From: Trebouxia sp. TZW2008
Lineage: Eukaryota > Chlorophyta > Trebouxiophyceae > Trebouxiales > Trebouxiaceae
Length of the DNA stretch: 63,110 nucleotides
Reading direction: 5' to 3'
Assembly: GCA_002118135.1 (NCBI GenBank)
Contig: BDIU01000408.1
Coordinates: forward strand, 1 to 63,110
Under the pieces are notes generated by a model. That model had not been told where the DNA came from. It saw only the letters and a program-made list of their open reading frames with translations, and did not search any database. This document shows positions 1 to 11,563 of this stretch, piece by piece (the first letter of the stretch is position 1; the number at the start of each line of letters is the position of its first letter). The translations under genes and the position numbers were made by a program.

Positions 1-4
1 TGTT

Positions 5-834
5 GTTGATAACATCAGCAGCCTTAAGATAAGCTGAGGGGCTCATACGCATCTTATAGACCTATAAGATTTATTATCTTGCAACAAGGCATGCTTTTCA
101 TTGACGCGATAACATACAGCTTCACTGCAGCCTGAATGCATGCTATTCGGGCCTGTCATTGCACATGTAACGTTGGGATGTGGTGTATAGGAGCTAGCTA
201 TAGAGCCAGGAGTACAACAGGTGCCTCTGTCACTAATTCAGACTCTTCACACAGATGGGTCTACATAGGTCCTCTTCTGCAATTGGCTCGAGCTCTCCGT
301 ACAGTGCTCATATGTGCATAACACCAATGCAAGCACGAGTGTGTATGCTCAGAACATCATCAGTTGATGATGCATTGTGATGCTGACCCCAGCTCACCAC
401 TCACTGTTGCATCCGAAAACATACCGATTGGGAGGGTTGGTCGAGCCAATGATGAGCAATCCAATTGTTTTCCTCCGATCAGAGAGAATAAAATCGGTTT
501 GGGGAGGAGATGAAACGATTTTGTTGTGACGATTTGGAGTAGCCTTGCCGTGCATCTAAATGAGCAACTTGCGAATCGTCAAGCCGATGGTTTGGCGTCG
601 TTCTGATTTGGAGGGTGGGCTGAAGCACAGGAAGAATTCACTTATGTCAGCTCGGTTGCATTTGGTCAGCTCGGCTGCAGAGTGCTAGCTTAGCATATGG
701 CAGATTGTCAGCTGACATATCACAGCCAAGCTGACAAAATACAGTTGAGTTGATAGACTGCAGCCGAGTGGACAGACTACAGCTCAGCCAACACGTCGCA
801 GCTGAGATGACAAGTGTCATCCGAGATAACAGGG
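5..834. repeat. Left terminal inverted repeat
   Basis: Bases from position 5 read as the reverse complement of the last bases of the window. The match continues, with small indels and substitutions, to about 834, after which the two sides diverge. The outermost 50 bp are identical. The TIR is modular: a unique outer ~290 bp, a copy of repeat family B (about 290-420, inverted), a copy of family C (about 430-620) and several family S AGCTGA repeats (about 640-834). Short open frames inside it are not credible genes. The four bases before position 5 have no partner on the right, so they may be flank or an asymmetry of the end. Confidence 0.95.
51..70. repeat. Near-terminal palindrome in the TIR
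   Basis: Two 9-base arms, ATCTTATAG and CTATAAGAT, are separated by 2 bases, about 50 bp from the end. The right TIR has the same structure with one arm mismatched. Such a site could bind an end-recognition protein or form a hairpin; that is inference. Confidence 0.6.
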
Positions 835-936
835 TTTAACCTAAAACACTGCCTAAAAATTCTAATTGAAAACAGTTGACCTCCACAAAAAATGCATCGA
901 CAACAGATCTCGTATCCCCAAGACCCGCACGATTGG

Positions 937-1425
937 TCAAGACCCTTGGGAATGTGAGCAGGCATGTGACCTGGCCCTCCAAGGTTGTGTGACGAGGACA
1001 AAGTTTGCAGTGTAAACACACAGTTTGGACGGCGAAGCGGGCATATGTATTTTGCCAAGCAACTCATTGCATAGGTACACTGCTAGCCAATCTCGCTTTA
1101 TAGAGCTGCCTCTAGAAGGGTTGAAGTAGCCTGGGTGGACACGGATACCTTCAGACGCCCGTCGCTTCTGGTCTGAATCAAGGTGCTTATCCACACAGAC
1201 CTTGACATGAGCGATACGGCGGTAGCCGTACCTTCTTCTAGTGAAGATGTGTTTGCCTTCTGCGTAGACATCCTGAGCTACGGAGTGACTAGCAGCTGTT
1301 GAAACCCGGTTACAGTGCCGCAGGACACCACAGTAGGTCCGCCCTGCATCAGTGAAGCCCAGACGGCTCGTGCTCAGCAACTGATTTACGTCAGGTGTAT
1401 ATGCTTTCTTTGCTCTGACATTCAA
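937..1425 (-). CDS. Hypothetical protein exon next to left TIR
   Basis: An open frame of 162 codons on the minus strand. The stretch translating to a basic segment (RRRYGYRR) and the following ~70 residues is hydrophilic and protein-like, and this DNA keeps more CpG than the surrounding repeats. An in-frame stop lies just before the first residues, so a start or splice acceptor must lie near 1430. A possible splice donor (CAG before GTCACA) occurs near the 3' end, so the last residues may be intronic. I recognise no domain. It lies immediately inside the TIR, a position often used by mobility genes, but nothing in it identifies one. Confidence 0.4.
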   Translation of the reverse strand: MNVRAKKAYTPDVNQLLSTSRLGFTDAGRTYCGVLRHCNRVSTAASHSVAQDVYAEGKHIFTRRRYGYRRIAHVKVCVDKHLDSDQKRRASEGIRVHPGYFNPSRGSSIKRDWLAVYLCNELLGKIHMPASPSKLCVYTANFVLVTQPWRARSHACSHSQGS

Positions 1426-1675
1426 AGGCCATAGGCTTCTTCAGACCTGTTGCATCGGCATCTGTTCCATCCTCTGACCGGTATATGCTTTGCTGCAGAG
1501 AAGCGGTCCTTTAATAGCTTGCGGCTTGTCCAAGGCTTCAGATATGGTGCTGCACCAAGCCAAGGTTCCTGTCAAGGTGACATTGGGCTGAGCAGATGAC
1601 AAACTCAAGTCACGGTGTTGTTTTCATAGCTTGACTCCATGCCTGCAGGCGTGTCTGCAACAGCATTTGTTGGGG

Positions 1676-3445
1676 ATGCAGCCACCTCTCGTGGTGTATC
1701 CAGTTCTTGGGGACGGGAACTGCTTTTTGCCATCCATCAGCTTTCTCTGCCTGCTGCAACAAGACGCCAAAAGGAATGTTACCTTTGCACAGCTGAAGGA
1801 CAAGACTGACAAGCTCAGACAACAGCTTTTGCAACAGCTCAATGGCCACTTTCATGAGCATCAGCACTGCTTTCCTGGGAGTACCCAACTTGGGTGTCAG
1901 CAGTGCCTTTCTTCAGGCACTGGCAGTAAGGCAGATCAGAATCTTGTTCTGTTCCTGGCAGAGCTAGTCACAGAGCTGAGCTTTGCTGTTCACACGGCCC
2001 AGTGTCAAGCAGCTTGCGTCTCTCAGGCCATAGCAACACACCATCTGGTGCTTTCTGATGGTGTGTATGCTGCAGCCTGCCCTCTGCACTTCGACATCCA
2101 AGAGCTCTACAGACCTGCCAACCAGTGTGTAGGCAAGCACGCCATCAGTTGCAAGGACTGTATCATGCGGTGCTTCATCTGTCGCCGCATGTTGACTGCA
2201 ACTGACAAGCGGAGCAAGAGTCACATCTATCCAGAAGCTTGTTTGGGCATGTTGGATGTGATGTGCATGAGAGCTGCAGATGGCAAAGTCATTAGCTCCT
2301 CAGACATGAGCTTCCGGAGTCTGTGCTTTGGCAAGGGCAGTCGTGAGGAGATGTTGAATCTGTGCGGCGAGGGTGAATTTGCCAAATTCTTTCGGGCCAT
2401 AGTGACAGACTACACAATGCCAGTACATTGGCCATCAAGCAGCTCCTGGAAGATTTTCCGTTGTTCTGTCAGCATCATGTTCCGGTTGATTGCATGCACA
2501 CACCTTGCTGCAATGGAGGCTTCTGCTACAACTGTAGCAGACCAACTGCTCTGGCTCGACAAGCTCCGAAGCTACCTGCTAACACCAACTCCTGAGCAGC
2601 CAGCGCCCAATTGGTTGCTGTTGGGTTTGCACATGATGACGCCTAACAGCGTGACCATGTGGACAAGGAAATATGGGAAACCAAGTGTCAACAACATTAC
2701 GCATGGGCCTGTGAGCATCCGCTTCCAACCCTCATTGCTCACCCCTCCCATCAGCTTCCTAGCATTTGTTGGGCCATTGCAAATGACATTGCATGTGGGG
2801 GATGGTGCATCAGTCTTGGCTACGCATCTTCCCCAAGGTGTGATTGCAATTGCTCAACAAGGCCCGATTCACCTTCCTGATGGTGCAAACAGAGTTCTTT
2901 GCACAGAGCTCTTCCAGTGCCTAGATACGCACATGCCAGAGCTCCTGCTCATGCAGAAGCGGGCTGCCAGCAACAGTGGTGAAGCTACAGCTCCTTCAGC
3001 AGACGCTCCTTTGCTGCAAATAAGCGGCTCCCGGCTTTTCTTGCCCAAAGACTACAAGTGTCAGTTGCAACAGATCTCTCTTCCCTTCCACACAGTTGCA
3101 GCCACCAAGCGACAAGGCCAGACAGCTGTGCATTTGCTGAAACCAAAGAAGCGGTCAACTTTTGATACCAAGAAGTTTGATGTTCTGGTATTTTGCTGCC
3201 ATTCATCAGATCCTTACATAGATGAAATGCTTTTGACAGCCAGCACAGACTCCGAAAGCCACATCAGTGTCTGCTGGCATGATGCTGTGAAGGATCATGC
3301 CGAGTCATGGCAGCAAGCCATCATTGATGAGGACATTGTTGTGTTTCTGATCAAGCAGGCCTGCCTAGGTGAGTCAATTAATGCAATGCACATAATAGCT
3401 GAGCTGTACATGGCTAAGTTGGTCTCTACTGCAGATCACGCGTGA
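1676..3445 (+). CDS. Large OTU-like protein with Cys cluster
   Basis: The longest open frame in the window, 589 residues from the first in-frame ATG (the frame is open back to 1631). Residues 12-16 read G-D-G-N-C, the nucleophile motif of OTU cysteine proteases, followed by hydrophobic and helical segments as in that fold. Family members cleave ubiquitin-type conjugates. I cannot place the catalytic His, so activity is unproven. At residues ~159-169 is a C-x2-C-x3-C-x2-C cluster that could bind zinc. The last ~90 residues begin FDVLVFCCHSSD and continue with an 'AI-IDEDIVVFLI' segment, a weak reminder of TIR signalling domains. A strong donor at 3368 (GTGAGT) and an acceptor ending at 3437 could remove 70 nt and give a shorter C-terminus ending in the same stop. 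Upstream exons are possible. Confidence 0.7.
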   Translation: MQPPLVVYPVLGDGNCFLPSISFLCLLQQDAKRNVTFAQLKDKTDKLRQQLLQQLNGHFHEHQHCFPGSTQLGCQQCLSSGTGSKADQNLVLFLAELVTELSFAVHTAQCQAACVSQAIATHHLVLSDGVYAAACPLHFDIQELYRPANQCVGKHAISCKDCIMRCFICRRMLTATDKRSKSHIYPEACLGMLDVMCMRAADGKVISSSDMSFRSLCFGKGSREEMLNLCGEGEFAKFFRAIVTDYTMPVHWPSSSSWKIFRCSVSIMFRLIACTHLAAMEASATTVADQLLWLDKLRSYLLTPTPEQPAPNWLLLGLHMMTPNSVTMWTRKYGKPSVNNITHGPVSIRFQPSLLTPPISFLAFVGPLQMTLHVGDGASVLATHLPQGVIAIAQQGPIHLPDGANRVLCTELFQCLDTHMPELLLMQKRAASNSGEATAPSADAPLLQISGSRLFLPKDYKCQLQQISLPFHTVAATKRQGQTAVHLLKPKKRSTFDTKKFDVLVFCCHSSDPYIDEMLLTASTDSESHISVCWHDAVKDHAESWQQAIIDEDIVVFLIKQACLGESINAMHIIAELYMAKLVSTADHA

Positions 3446-5400
3446 CAGCGTGCTTAGACATGGTATGTTCACATCCAAACATGAGCTAGTTGGTAGAAGG
3501 AAGCCACTCATGAGCTAGGTAATGCTTTTGCGGCACAGGCAAATAAATGGGACTTTGTTGCAGCCAAACTCTCCCATGTTGTTCCAATGAGGTGCACAAT
3601 GACAAAGTATGAAGCTCAGACGCAAACCAAAGCTTGTTTTGTTATGAGCTTGGCGTGACCCCATGCAGCTGAGCAACAAGCAAGCATCCAAGACCCTACA
3701 TGCATCTAGTGGACAACATCAACATTTCAGCTACACAATACATGACCTTGTGAGCCTTGACTGCCAAGCGCTTGCATCACAACCTACTTGTACCACTGTG
3801 TTTATGTGCTCTGTTGTATCATCATACCAAGTTGCATACCAAGGGGTATACCCTGGTAGTATTTGCTTATTGGATGACATTGAATAACAAAAGACTTTTG
3901 CACATGCAGATTTACAACAGACAGAGCCGAGCAGGATCATTCCCTCTGACACAAGCATGCGCCAGAGACGGTGTTGAGGTGTAGCAGCTGCTGGAGGAGC
4001 AGCTCGCGCTTTTGCTCACCTACAGGTGTCAAAGGGTTGCAGAGATCACAAAATAGCTGTGCAGTGCATGCATGTCAAGCTTGTCCTTCCAGCCAATTTC
4101 TGAATGCCTATTTCTCGACGTAATGCACCATCTCTAACAAGCAATGAGACCAGATTCAGCAGCTGCGTTTTGTTGATACAAGTTCTTGCTTTGCTGTGCA
4201 AAGCAGCAAACATACGAAGTGTGACATTTTTGTACGACAACAATTTGCATTCAATGGCAGGATCCGCTGTCTACTGTGTCTTGGGTGCTTTGAAGGCTGC
4301 GGCACCAGCTCACCTTGCAGGACTTCTCCCAAAAACAGCCCAAAACAAGTCCCTACGCTTTTAATTTGATCGCACTTGATTCTTTGTGTGGCGTTGCAGG
4401 CATGGGTGACAGGATCAAGTCTGTTGTCTTTGTTGACAAAACTGCGAAGCTTGCTGCAGCAGCCCTATGCTGCTGATCCATATCATTTCACTTCCAATCT
4501 TATTTGTGCTGACTTTCCAATTTTCTGCTGCAGGTATTGATGGCTGGGTCTACCTTCTGCTCTTTTTTACCGCCTTGAAGGCTGCAGCGCCAGCCCAACC
4601 TGCAATAGACCTGTCCAATTTGCAAGTGCTCTCTCAGCTGGCCAAGCACTTCATTCTGCGACCCCCAGGAGCTCACTGAGGCGCAACCTAGTGGACATGC
4701 CCCAGATATGACACAACAACTGACATCAACATGGCGAGTTGTTGGAAACCAGAACTCTGTGGTTGTCTTGTGTCACAAATTCATTGCTACCTTAGTCTCT
4801 GGTAGCTTGCACACATTGTGCAGCTTGTTGTACCACGCTCAAAGTGCAAATATAAGCCAGTCAGCTCTTGATCTTGAACAATCTTATAGCCATTCGACAG
4901 TATGCTGGCTGCATTCACAAGTGAAGACGTGTGCCAAAGTATCAATAAATGCATGGGTGTGAAGCAAGGTGTAAAAGCTAGTAGACCCAAATACTGTGCA
5001 TTGAGTCGGTCTTCAATTCGCTGTCATGCCCATTGCTACAACAATCGACAGTCGATTGTGCCTGTAGGGCAGTGTGCACCCTGTAAGAGCTTGGTGGAAG
5101 TTCCAATGCTGTTGAAAAAGAAAAGAAGGAAATTTGTGAGGAGGCTGGGGTCAGAGGGAAACATCTGCATTGGACTATAATGTGAGGGGTGCTTGACCCA
5201 ACGTTGGTCATTGTCTACATGTGCTGTATCGATAAGTGGTGGGAAGAGGGCGGGGAGAGCGAAATTGATGTGTGAAAACGCAGTATCAAACTTTCAGGCA
5301 ACATATTTCATACATAGATTCCATCCGCATCAATCATTGTGGTTTAGGCACAGGTCCCTACAAAATGATATATTATTGGGCTGCTTGCGATTTGCAATTT
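3446..5400 (+). other. Unresolved region with weak exon-like frames
   Basis: No convincing full gene. Between about 4100 and 4680 two short segments both contain a 'LKAAAPA' peptide (near 4291 and 4576), suggesting a duplicated exon. Open frames alternate around acceptor-like sites ending near 4413 and 4534. Several incompatible exon chains are possible in this stretch, all on the plus strand. The rest (3446-4100 and 4690-5400) shows no recognisable coding or repeat structure. Confidence 0.25.
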
Positions 5401-5409
5401 GACTATTCG

Positions 5410-5960
5410 ATACTTACCATTTAGAATCGTCATGTAGACGCACGGCAATACTATCGAAAATCGTTTAAAACGAAACGTTTCATCTCCTTCCGATTTGACC
5501 AAAATTGGGAAAATATGCTTACCGTTGGCCAGCACACCCTCCAAATCAAAACGACGTCAAACCAAAGGGTCTGACGATTCGATCGTTACCATGTAGAGTC
5601 ATCAATTAGATGCACGGCAAGACATCGTCAAAACCAAATCGTTTCATCTCCTCTCGAAATCGATTTGAGCATTGACCACAAAACCCGTTCGCGTTGACCA
5701 AGATAAATGTGAGGAGCTGAATCGAGTTCCATATTTCTGAAACAATGTGCTTACCATTAGCCAGCCCACAAATCAGAAAGACGCCAAACCATCGGTTTGA
5801 CGATTCGATAGTCACCATTTAGAATCATCATTTAGATGCACGGCAAGACTACTCCAAATCATCACAACAAAATCGTTTCATCTCCCGAAACCGAATTGAT
5901 TTTTCCTGGAATTGCTTACCATTGACCAGCCCACCCTCCCAATCAGTGTATCGTCAGATG
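5410..5960. repeat. Tandem array of family C (three units)
   Basis: Three diverged units of about 150-210 bp. Each contains the landmarks GATGCACGGCAAGAC (or close), TCGTTTCATCTCC, a 'CAGCCCACCCTCC'-like stretch and CGCCAAACCATCGG. The same unit is the middle module of both TIRs and appears singly near 18080-18150 and 44700-44790. The array runs straight into family B, in the same order as the right TIR. Confidence 0.8.
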
Positions 5961-5964
5961 CAAC

Positions 5965-6900
5965 AGTGATTGATGAGCTGGGATCTGCAGCACATTGCAT
6001 CATCATGAACTGGGGTTCATGAACATATCTCAGTCAACAGTCACAAGCTGTATGCATGATGCCCCGCTACTTGAAGCACACAAGTGTGCTGCATTGATGT
6101 TCTGCACACTTCAAGCGCTGTACTGGAACTGGGGACATGTGTTGTTGTTCCAGTGCACCTCAGTCACAGGGTCTATTTGTCTCGTCACAGAAGCAGTAAT
6201 TGATGAGCTGGGATGTGCAGCATATTCATCATCATCAACTGATGATGTTTTATGAACACCTGTCTCAGTCAGCAACGAATATACGCAGCAAGGTTCACCA
6301 AGTTGTGCTTGCACTGATGTCTGCACATCTGTTTTCTACACTGTGCTCCAGTCCACATCTGTCACAAGGCTTGTGTGTCGAGTCAGATGATGCAATGCTT
6401 GATGAGCTGGAATTTGCATCAAACTTCACCATCAACTGATGATGTTCTGAGCATACTCACTTATGCTTGCATTGGTGTTATGCACATCTGAGCGCTGTAA
6501 TGAAACCTGGGCACATACGTTGTGCTTCCTGTGCACATCAGCCACACGGTCTGTATCATCAATTGAAGCAGTGATTGATGATCTGGGATGCGCAGCATAT
6601 TCACTGTCAAGGGATGTTGTCTTATGACCATGTTGTCTCCCTCAGCAGCCACCATGTGCAGCAAGTGTCAGCACATCAAGCACAAACTTATGCTTGCACT
6701 GATGTTCTGCACATCTAAGGGCTGTATTTGGACTGGGCACGTATGCTGATTCACTGTGCACAGCAGTCACAAGATCTTCGTGTCAAATCCCGTGAAGCAG
6801 CAATTGATGAGCTGGCATCTGCCGCACATTACATCATCAACTAAAGATGTAGTGCAATTCTGACTGCAATCATGTGCATTCTTGCTTCAACATACTCAAT
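5965..6900. repeat. Family B satellite array
   Basis: Four or so diverged units of about 200-250 bp. Landmarks are TGATGAGCTGGGAT, CATCATCAACTGATGATG, TGTGCTTGCATTGGTGTTATG, CACATCTGAGCGCTGTA and CCAGTGCACATCAGTCACA. Each unit contains a self-complementary CATCAnnTGATG-type motif. Related units occur at 9.9, 18.8, 38.3, 44.8 and 49.7 kb and inside both TIRs. Open frames here are repeat artefacts. Confidence 0.85.
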
Positions 6901-7084
6901 TGCACCTGAATTGATGCAGCATATTTCAGTTCTTGTACCTAAGGCCATGATTTGCCAAAAATGCTATGCAGATAGTCCAGCTCGATACTTATAGACCAAC
7001 ACCCACAGACTTCTTTCTGGGCGCCCATACTTTGAATCTGACAAGCAATAGCAGTTGTGTCCTATCATTTTCTGTACCATTGAA

Positions 7085-7665
7085 CTACTTTTGGAACTGT
7101 TGATGTCAGCTCAGCCGCAACTTGTCAAACCAGCTGCAACATGTCAACTCAGCTGTCAAGTGCCAGCTGGTTTGCAATTTCACGTGTTGAGCTGAGATGA
7201 CAAGCTTCATCAGAGGTGACAGGGTGCAACTGAGCTGACAGAGTGAGATAACAAATTGCTGCCAAGCTGGCAGATCATAACTGAGCAGACAGATTGCAGC
7301 TGAGATGGGCTGTGGTCTGTCCGTCTCCTCAATGTAGTCTGTGACCTTGGCCGCAGCCTGTCAGCTCAATTGTGTTTTGTCAGCTTGACAGTGATTTGTT
7401 AAAGAGGCTGCAATATATCAGCTTGGCTGTTAGATTGCACCAGGCAGCTGAGCTAACATACCTGTCAGCTCAGCTGCCTCTTGTTCACTTTGCTGTCAGC
7501 TTATCTTGACTTGTCAGCTTGACTGTCAGCCAAGCTGCATTCTGTGGCTCAGATGTAATCTGTCATCGCAGCTCCGATTCGTCACCTCCCCTCGAATTTG
7601 ATCTCAGCTGCAGTTTTGTCTGCTCAGGTGCATCCTGTAGTTCTTATATCAGCTTAAAGCTGTCT
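7085..7665. repeat. Family S AGCTGA repeat block
   Basis: A degenerate repeat of about 20 bp whose core is TGTCAGCTCAGCTGCA. The core is near-palindromic (CAGCTGAGCTG read on the other strand) and rich in CAGCTG. Copies are strongly diverged and interspersed with short unique bases. The orientation here is TCAGCTCAGCTG, as in the right TIR. Confidence 0.8.
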
Positions 7666-8204
7666 GCTCATCTGCCAGGAACCACGACACCATGGTGTGT
7701 AAAGACGCGCTTTTTGCCTAGTTCTGGTACAGCGCTCAGTGGTGTGTAACACCAAAGCAAGCACGACATGAACAAGCTCCAGTGCTGATCGCCCTAGGGC
7801 GATTTGGCAACGCCCTGTCAACGATATCTGGTTATCGCCAGGACAGCTAACCATTTTCAAACAAAATTTGAATCAAGTTTAGGACAGTTGAACTTTGTTT
7901 AAATATCGTTTGTTTGATCTAGATGTCCTGTAGAGAAATCGTTGAAATGCCCAGCCCACCCTCCAAACCTCCCGCCGTGAGGTCTGGATGGTACAGGGAT
8001 GCGCCGGAAGGCACAGCATCCTTCAAGAGGCTCGGCAAGACCCAAAGGGTGCGCAGGATGTCTCCAGATGGGGGTTGTGTATTTCTGAGGATGCAGAGTG
8101 ATTGCCAAGGTGCGTACACATGAACGTGTTACATGTACAAGATAGAATGACCTAGTAGGTCCATGAGCAGAAGTGTGTCAAGCCATCTCGAGACAGCTTT
8201 CATG

Positions 8205-8560
8205 AGCCAAATTGCTCGCAAGCACTCAGATGTGTTTGCATTGGTTTTTTGCAAATCCGTGCTGCGCTAGAGCTGGGCTCATATGCTGTGATTCCAGTGC
8301 ACATCAGCAGAACATGTGCATGCCATGCATCACACATGTTCTGCTGGGAGATCCTCCACCTTGTAGCAACAATTTGCATTCAAACCCAATCTTGCAACTG
8401 TAAAATACTTAAATTTTTCTTTTTTTCTGGTTTTCCAAAGTAAGCTGCCAAAGATTTCGAAAGTTGCTTGTGGGTCAAATCATTTTCGACAATCTGGAAA
8501 GTTTTCCAATCAGGTTTCTCTTTGTATGACAAATGTGATCAGACTTGTTGGCTGGCCAAA
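8205..8560. repeat. Family D composite block, copy 1
   Basis: A family B-like segment with CCAGTGCACATCAG continues into a 'CAATCTTGCAACT' segment and an AT-rich tail with GCCAAAGATTTCGAAA. The same succession is found in direct orientation at about 50405-50780 and inverted at about 47340-47600. This suggests a discrete ~350-400 bp repeat rather than chance similarity. Confidence 0.65.
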
Positions 8561-8592
8561 GCGTTGTAGTCCATTTCCAGTGCAGCACTATA

Positions 8593-8612
8593 TTTAGGGT
8601 TTAGGGTTTAGG
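8593..8612 (+). repeat. Interstitial telomere-type repeat
   Basis: Two full TTTAGGG units and a third lacking the last G. TTTAGGG is the telomere repeat of most land plants and many green algae, and is also known in some other protists. It may be a scar of telomere capture or end joining. Confidence 0.75.
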
Positions 8613-8685
8613 TTGATGCACTGATAGTTGCTGCGCAGTAAATCTGCTGCACATGCCAGCTCCATGTTCGTTGCTTTGCATCTGT

Positions 8686-8895
8686 CTACTCATGCGTAGA
8701 CCTTTTGGCTGAACATAGATTTGACAGCACATAGGTGCGCAGAAAACCGAAATTAGTTGTCCCTGTCTCAAGTTGCATAACATTGCTCGCAGCAATCTGA
8801 TGACCATTCAACAGAACCAATCGTATAGCAATTGCCGGAAGAGGGATGGGCTCCAAGATGCTGTTGTACGCACCTAACAGTGCTGACAAGCTCAT
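8686..8895 (-). CDS. Hypothetical small exon
   Basis: An open frame of 69 codons starting with ATG. The first ~50 residues look protein-like (alternating aliphatic and polar residues, ILEPIPLPAIAIRLVLLNG). No domain is recognised. It could be the first exon of a gene whose other exons lie below 8.69 kb, where the sequence turns into telomere-type repeat and family D, so it may be truncated. Confidence 0.35.
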   Translation of the reverse strand: MSLSALLGAYNSILEPIPLPAIAIRLVLLNGHQIAASNVMQLETGTTNFGFLRTYVLSNLCSAKRSTHE

Positions 8896-9189
8896 GTTAT
8901 GGGCATTGCAGAGCTCTGCGGTGTTGCACTTGTTGTCTAGCTAGCTAGAGGGTTTCAACTATATGTTTCGATTAGATTTGTGTCCATGAAATCTATAACA
9001 GAACTCAGTAACGCTAGCAGCATTTTACAATGAGCAACATAGATTGAGATGTTGCTGTATGCTCAAAGCAGTGTGTCCTGCTTCAAGCAACACAAGTTTG
9101 TCAACGTTGTGTGCATTGCAGGGATGGCAGAAATGTCAGCTCCGCAGCACACAGCCAGGCAGCAATCAGTGTGTCTAGCCATAATTGTT

Positions 9190-9780
9190 CAGGCTTCACA
9201 CAGTCTGTCAGCTCAGCTTTGACCTGTCAGCTCAGCTGAAATGTCAAAGCTGCACTCCAAACTGTCATCTTTGGCTCCAACTGGTCAGCTGAGCTGCAGT
9301 TTGGCAGCTCGGCTGCCACGTCCCCAGCCAACTCAAAGTGTCAGCTGAGGTGCACACCTTTCAGCCTTGCTGCAGTTTTACAGTCTGTCTGCAGTCATTT
9401 GGCGAAGTTGCAGTCAGCCAGCACTGCTGCACAGTGTCACCTCCTTCGCAGCTCTGTCTGAATTATGTCAGTCCAGCTGCAGTCTGCCAGCTAAGCTGTA
9501 TGTGGTCAGCTCAGCTGCAGTCTTGTTGCTCTAGCATATTCTGTCAGGCAAACTATCTGCTGTTACAGATCAAGTCATGATATGCCAGCTTGGCAACAGT
9601 CTGTTAGCTCAGTCCGTCAGCTCAGCTGCACTACGGCTGCTCAGCAGCGATGTGGTCAGCTCAGCTCAGCTGCTATCTGATTGATCATTTGCAATTTGTC
9701 AACACAGCTGGCAGGGCAGCGGCAACTTGTTAGCTGAGCTGCACCCTGCTAGCTCAGATGACACTGATGGTTTCAGCTGC
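9190..9780. repeat. Family S AGCTGA repeat block
   Basis: About 25-30 diverged copies of the TCAGCTCAGCTGCAnT core, same orientation as the block at 7.1 kb. It is followed directly by family B. The 80-codon frame running through it is a by-product of the repeat. Confidence 0.8.
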
Positions 9781-9879
9781 AATGTGTTGAATGGGTTGTA
9801 GTGAAATCTCCTCATTTGATCTATGGACACTCACCTGCTGTCTGTCAACTCTACTGTGCTCTGTCAGCTTGGCTGTAAT

Positions 9880-10650
9880 ATGTAGGCTCAATGCTGAGTG
9901 ATGACCATGTTGTCTCAGTTGACAGCCACCGTATGCATAGGGCTTGTGTACTTGGTCGACTGGAATCTGCAGCCCATTTCGCCATAAAATCATGAAGTTT
10001 CTGATCATACTCACTTGTGCTTGCTTTGGTGCTATACATATCTGAACGCTGTACTGGGTTCCAGTGCGCATCAGTCAGAAGGTCTGTAGCATCACGTGAT
10101 GATTCGGGATGCGCAAAACACCCATCATCGGCTGATTGTCTCAGTCAGCACATGCGGCAAGTGCCACTGCATCAAGCACTACCAGTCACAAGGTCTTTTT
10201 GCATATGACGAGCTGGGCTCAGCAGCAGATTTCATCATCAGCTGATGATGTTTCACAAGCGTGCTCACTTGTGCTTGCATTGGTATTATGCACATCTGAG
10301 CGCAATACTGGAACCTGGGCACAATGCTGTGGTTCCACTGCACATCAGTCACCAGGTCTGTATCATAGTACGATGCAGTGATGGATGATCTGGGTTGTGC
10401 AGCATTTGAATCATCAGCTCATGATATGCTTTGACCATGTCAACAGCTCCCACATGCAGCAAGTGTCAGTACATCAAGCACCTAGGTGTGCTTGCATTGA
10501 TGTTCCGCACACCTCAGCGCTGTACTTGTTTCCAGTCCACATCAGTCACAGGGTTTGTGTCTCTAGTCGGATGTTTTCTGCAGCATATTTCACCATCAAG
10601 TGATCAAGTACAATGCGCTTGCTTTGTTGTTATGCACATCTGAAAGCTGT
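9880..10650. repeat. Family B satellite array
   Basis: Three to four diverged units with the TGTGCTTGCATTGGTGTTATG and CACATCTGAGCGCTGTA landmarks. It forms an S-B composite with the preceding block. Confidence 0.8.
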
Positions 10651-10734
10651 ACTGGTTCTGGGCACAAAGTGTGTCTGTAAAAAACATTGCGCTGTTTGTC
10701 CTGGCAGATGAGCAAAGAAGGTTCTGGCTGATAT

Positions 10735-11220
10735 GAGGCGTTACACCTGAGCCACAAGATGCAGCCGAGCAGACAAACTGCAGCTCACATGACGAGTTGG
10801 AGAGAAGATGACATAAGGGGCTGAGCTGACAGTCAAGCTGACAAAAAAGTGAGCCAGTGGCAGCTGAGCTGACAAATTGGACCTGAGCTGACATCACAGC
10901 CAAGTTGACACACTGCAATCAATCTTATCAAGCACTGTCAAGCTGATGAAGGAAATTGGAGCTGACAGAGTGCAGCCGGGCAGATAAGGCACAAATGAGG
11001 AGAAAGCCGACAACTCAAGCAACATGTTGCGCTGGGATAAGAGTCTTGTTTGAACTAACAGGGTGCAGCTGAGCTGACACTTTGCAGCTGAGCTGACAAA
11101 CTGCTCAGTTTTGAGTACGTCAGCTCAGCTGACAGGTCGCAGCCGAGCTGGCCTCAAGCTCCTCATTTGCAGTCTGTTGGCTGGGCTTGCACACTGTCAG
11201 CCCGACTGCGCTTGATCAAC
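10735..11220. repeat. Family S block with switch of orientation
   Basis: Copies read CAGCTGAGCTGACA, the opposite orientation to the 7.1 and 9.2 kb blocks, up to about 11150. A few copies then read the other way. The switch point marks an inversion or a head-to-head junction between two repeat tracts. Confidence 0.7.
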
Positions 11221-11563
11221 TTGTCTGTGATTTGTCGCTGAGGCTGCTGTCTCTTGCATGTTCCAAGGTGAGTATATATTGATTGCTCTCTTTTCTTGGC
11301 AGAGTAACTTAAAGGACACGCCGCAGCAGAAGGGACTTCTCCAAAGGAGGTATACCAATAAGACCTTATTTTTGGGCTTGCAGGCTGCACTCTTATGACC
11401 TTCAATTGAATGCCTGAATGACTTAGCCATTGGATGTCAAGTCAGCAAGTCAACGCCTAGTGCTGCAAAGGCGAAGCTTATTTCAAGGCAACAGCACAAG
11501 ATAGCAGGGTGACAGCAGGCAAACTCTGACAGCCAGGGAGACAGCCAGGTTACAACAGCGTGA

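Noticed and set aside
136..321. Short plus-strand frame in the left TIR (and its counterpart near 62762-63061)
   Set aside because: The two TIR copies do not keep the frame equally, and the sequence is explained by repeat family B and TIR outer DNA.
7923..8123. 66-codon plus-strand frame rich in Pro, Arg and Gly
   Set aside because: It begins in a family C-like segment (CAGCCCACCCTCC), competing minus-strand frames are equally long, and no motif supports it.
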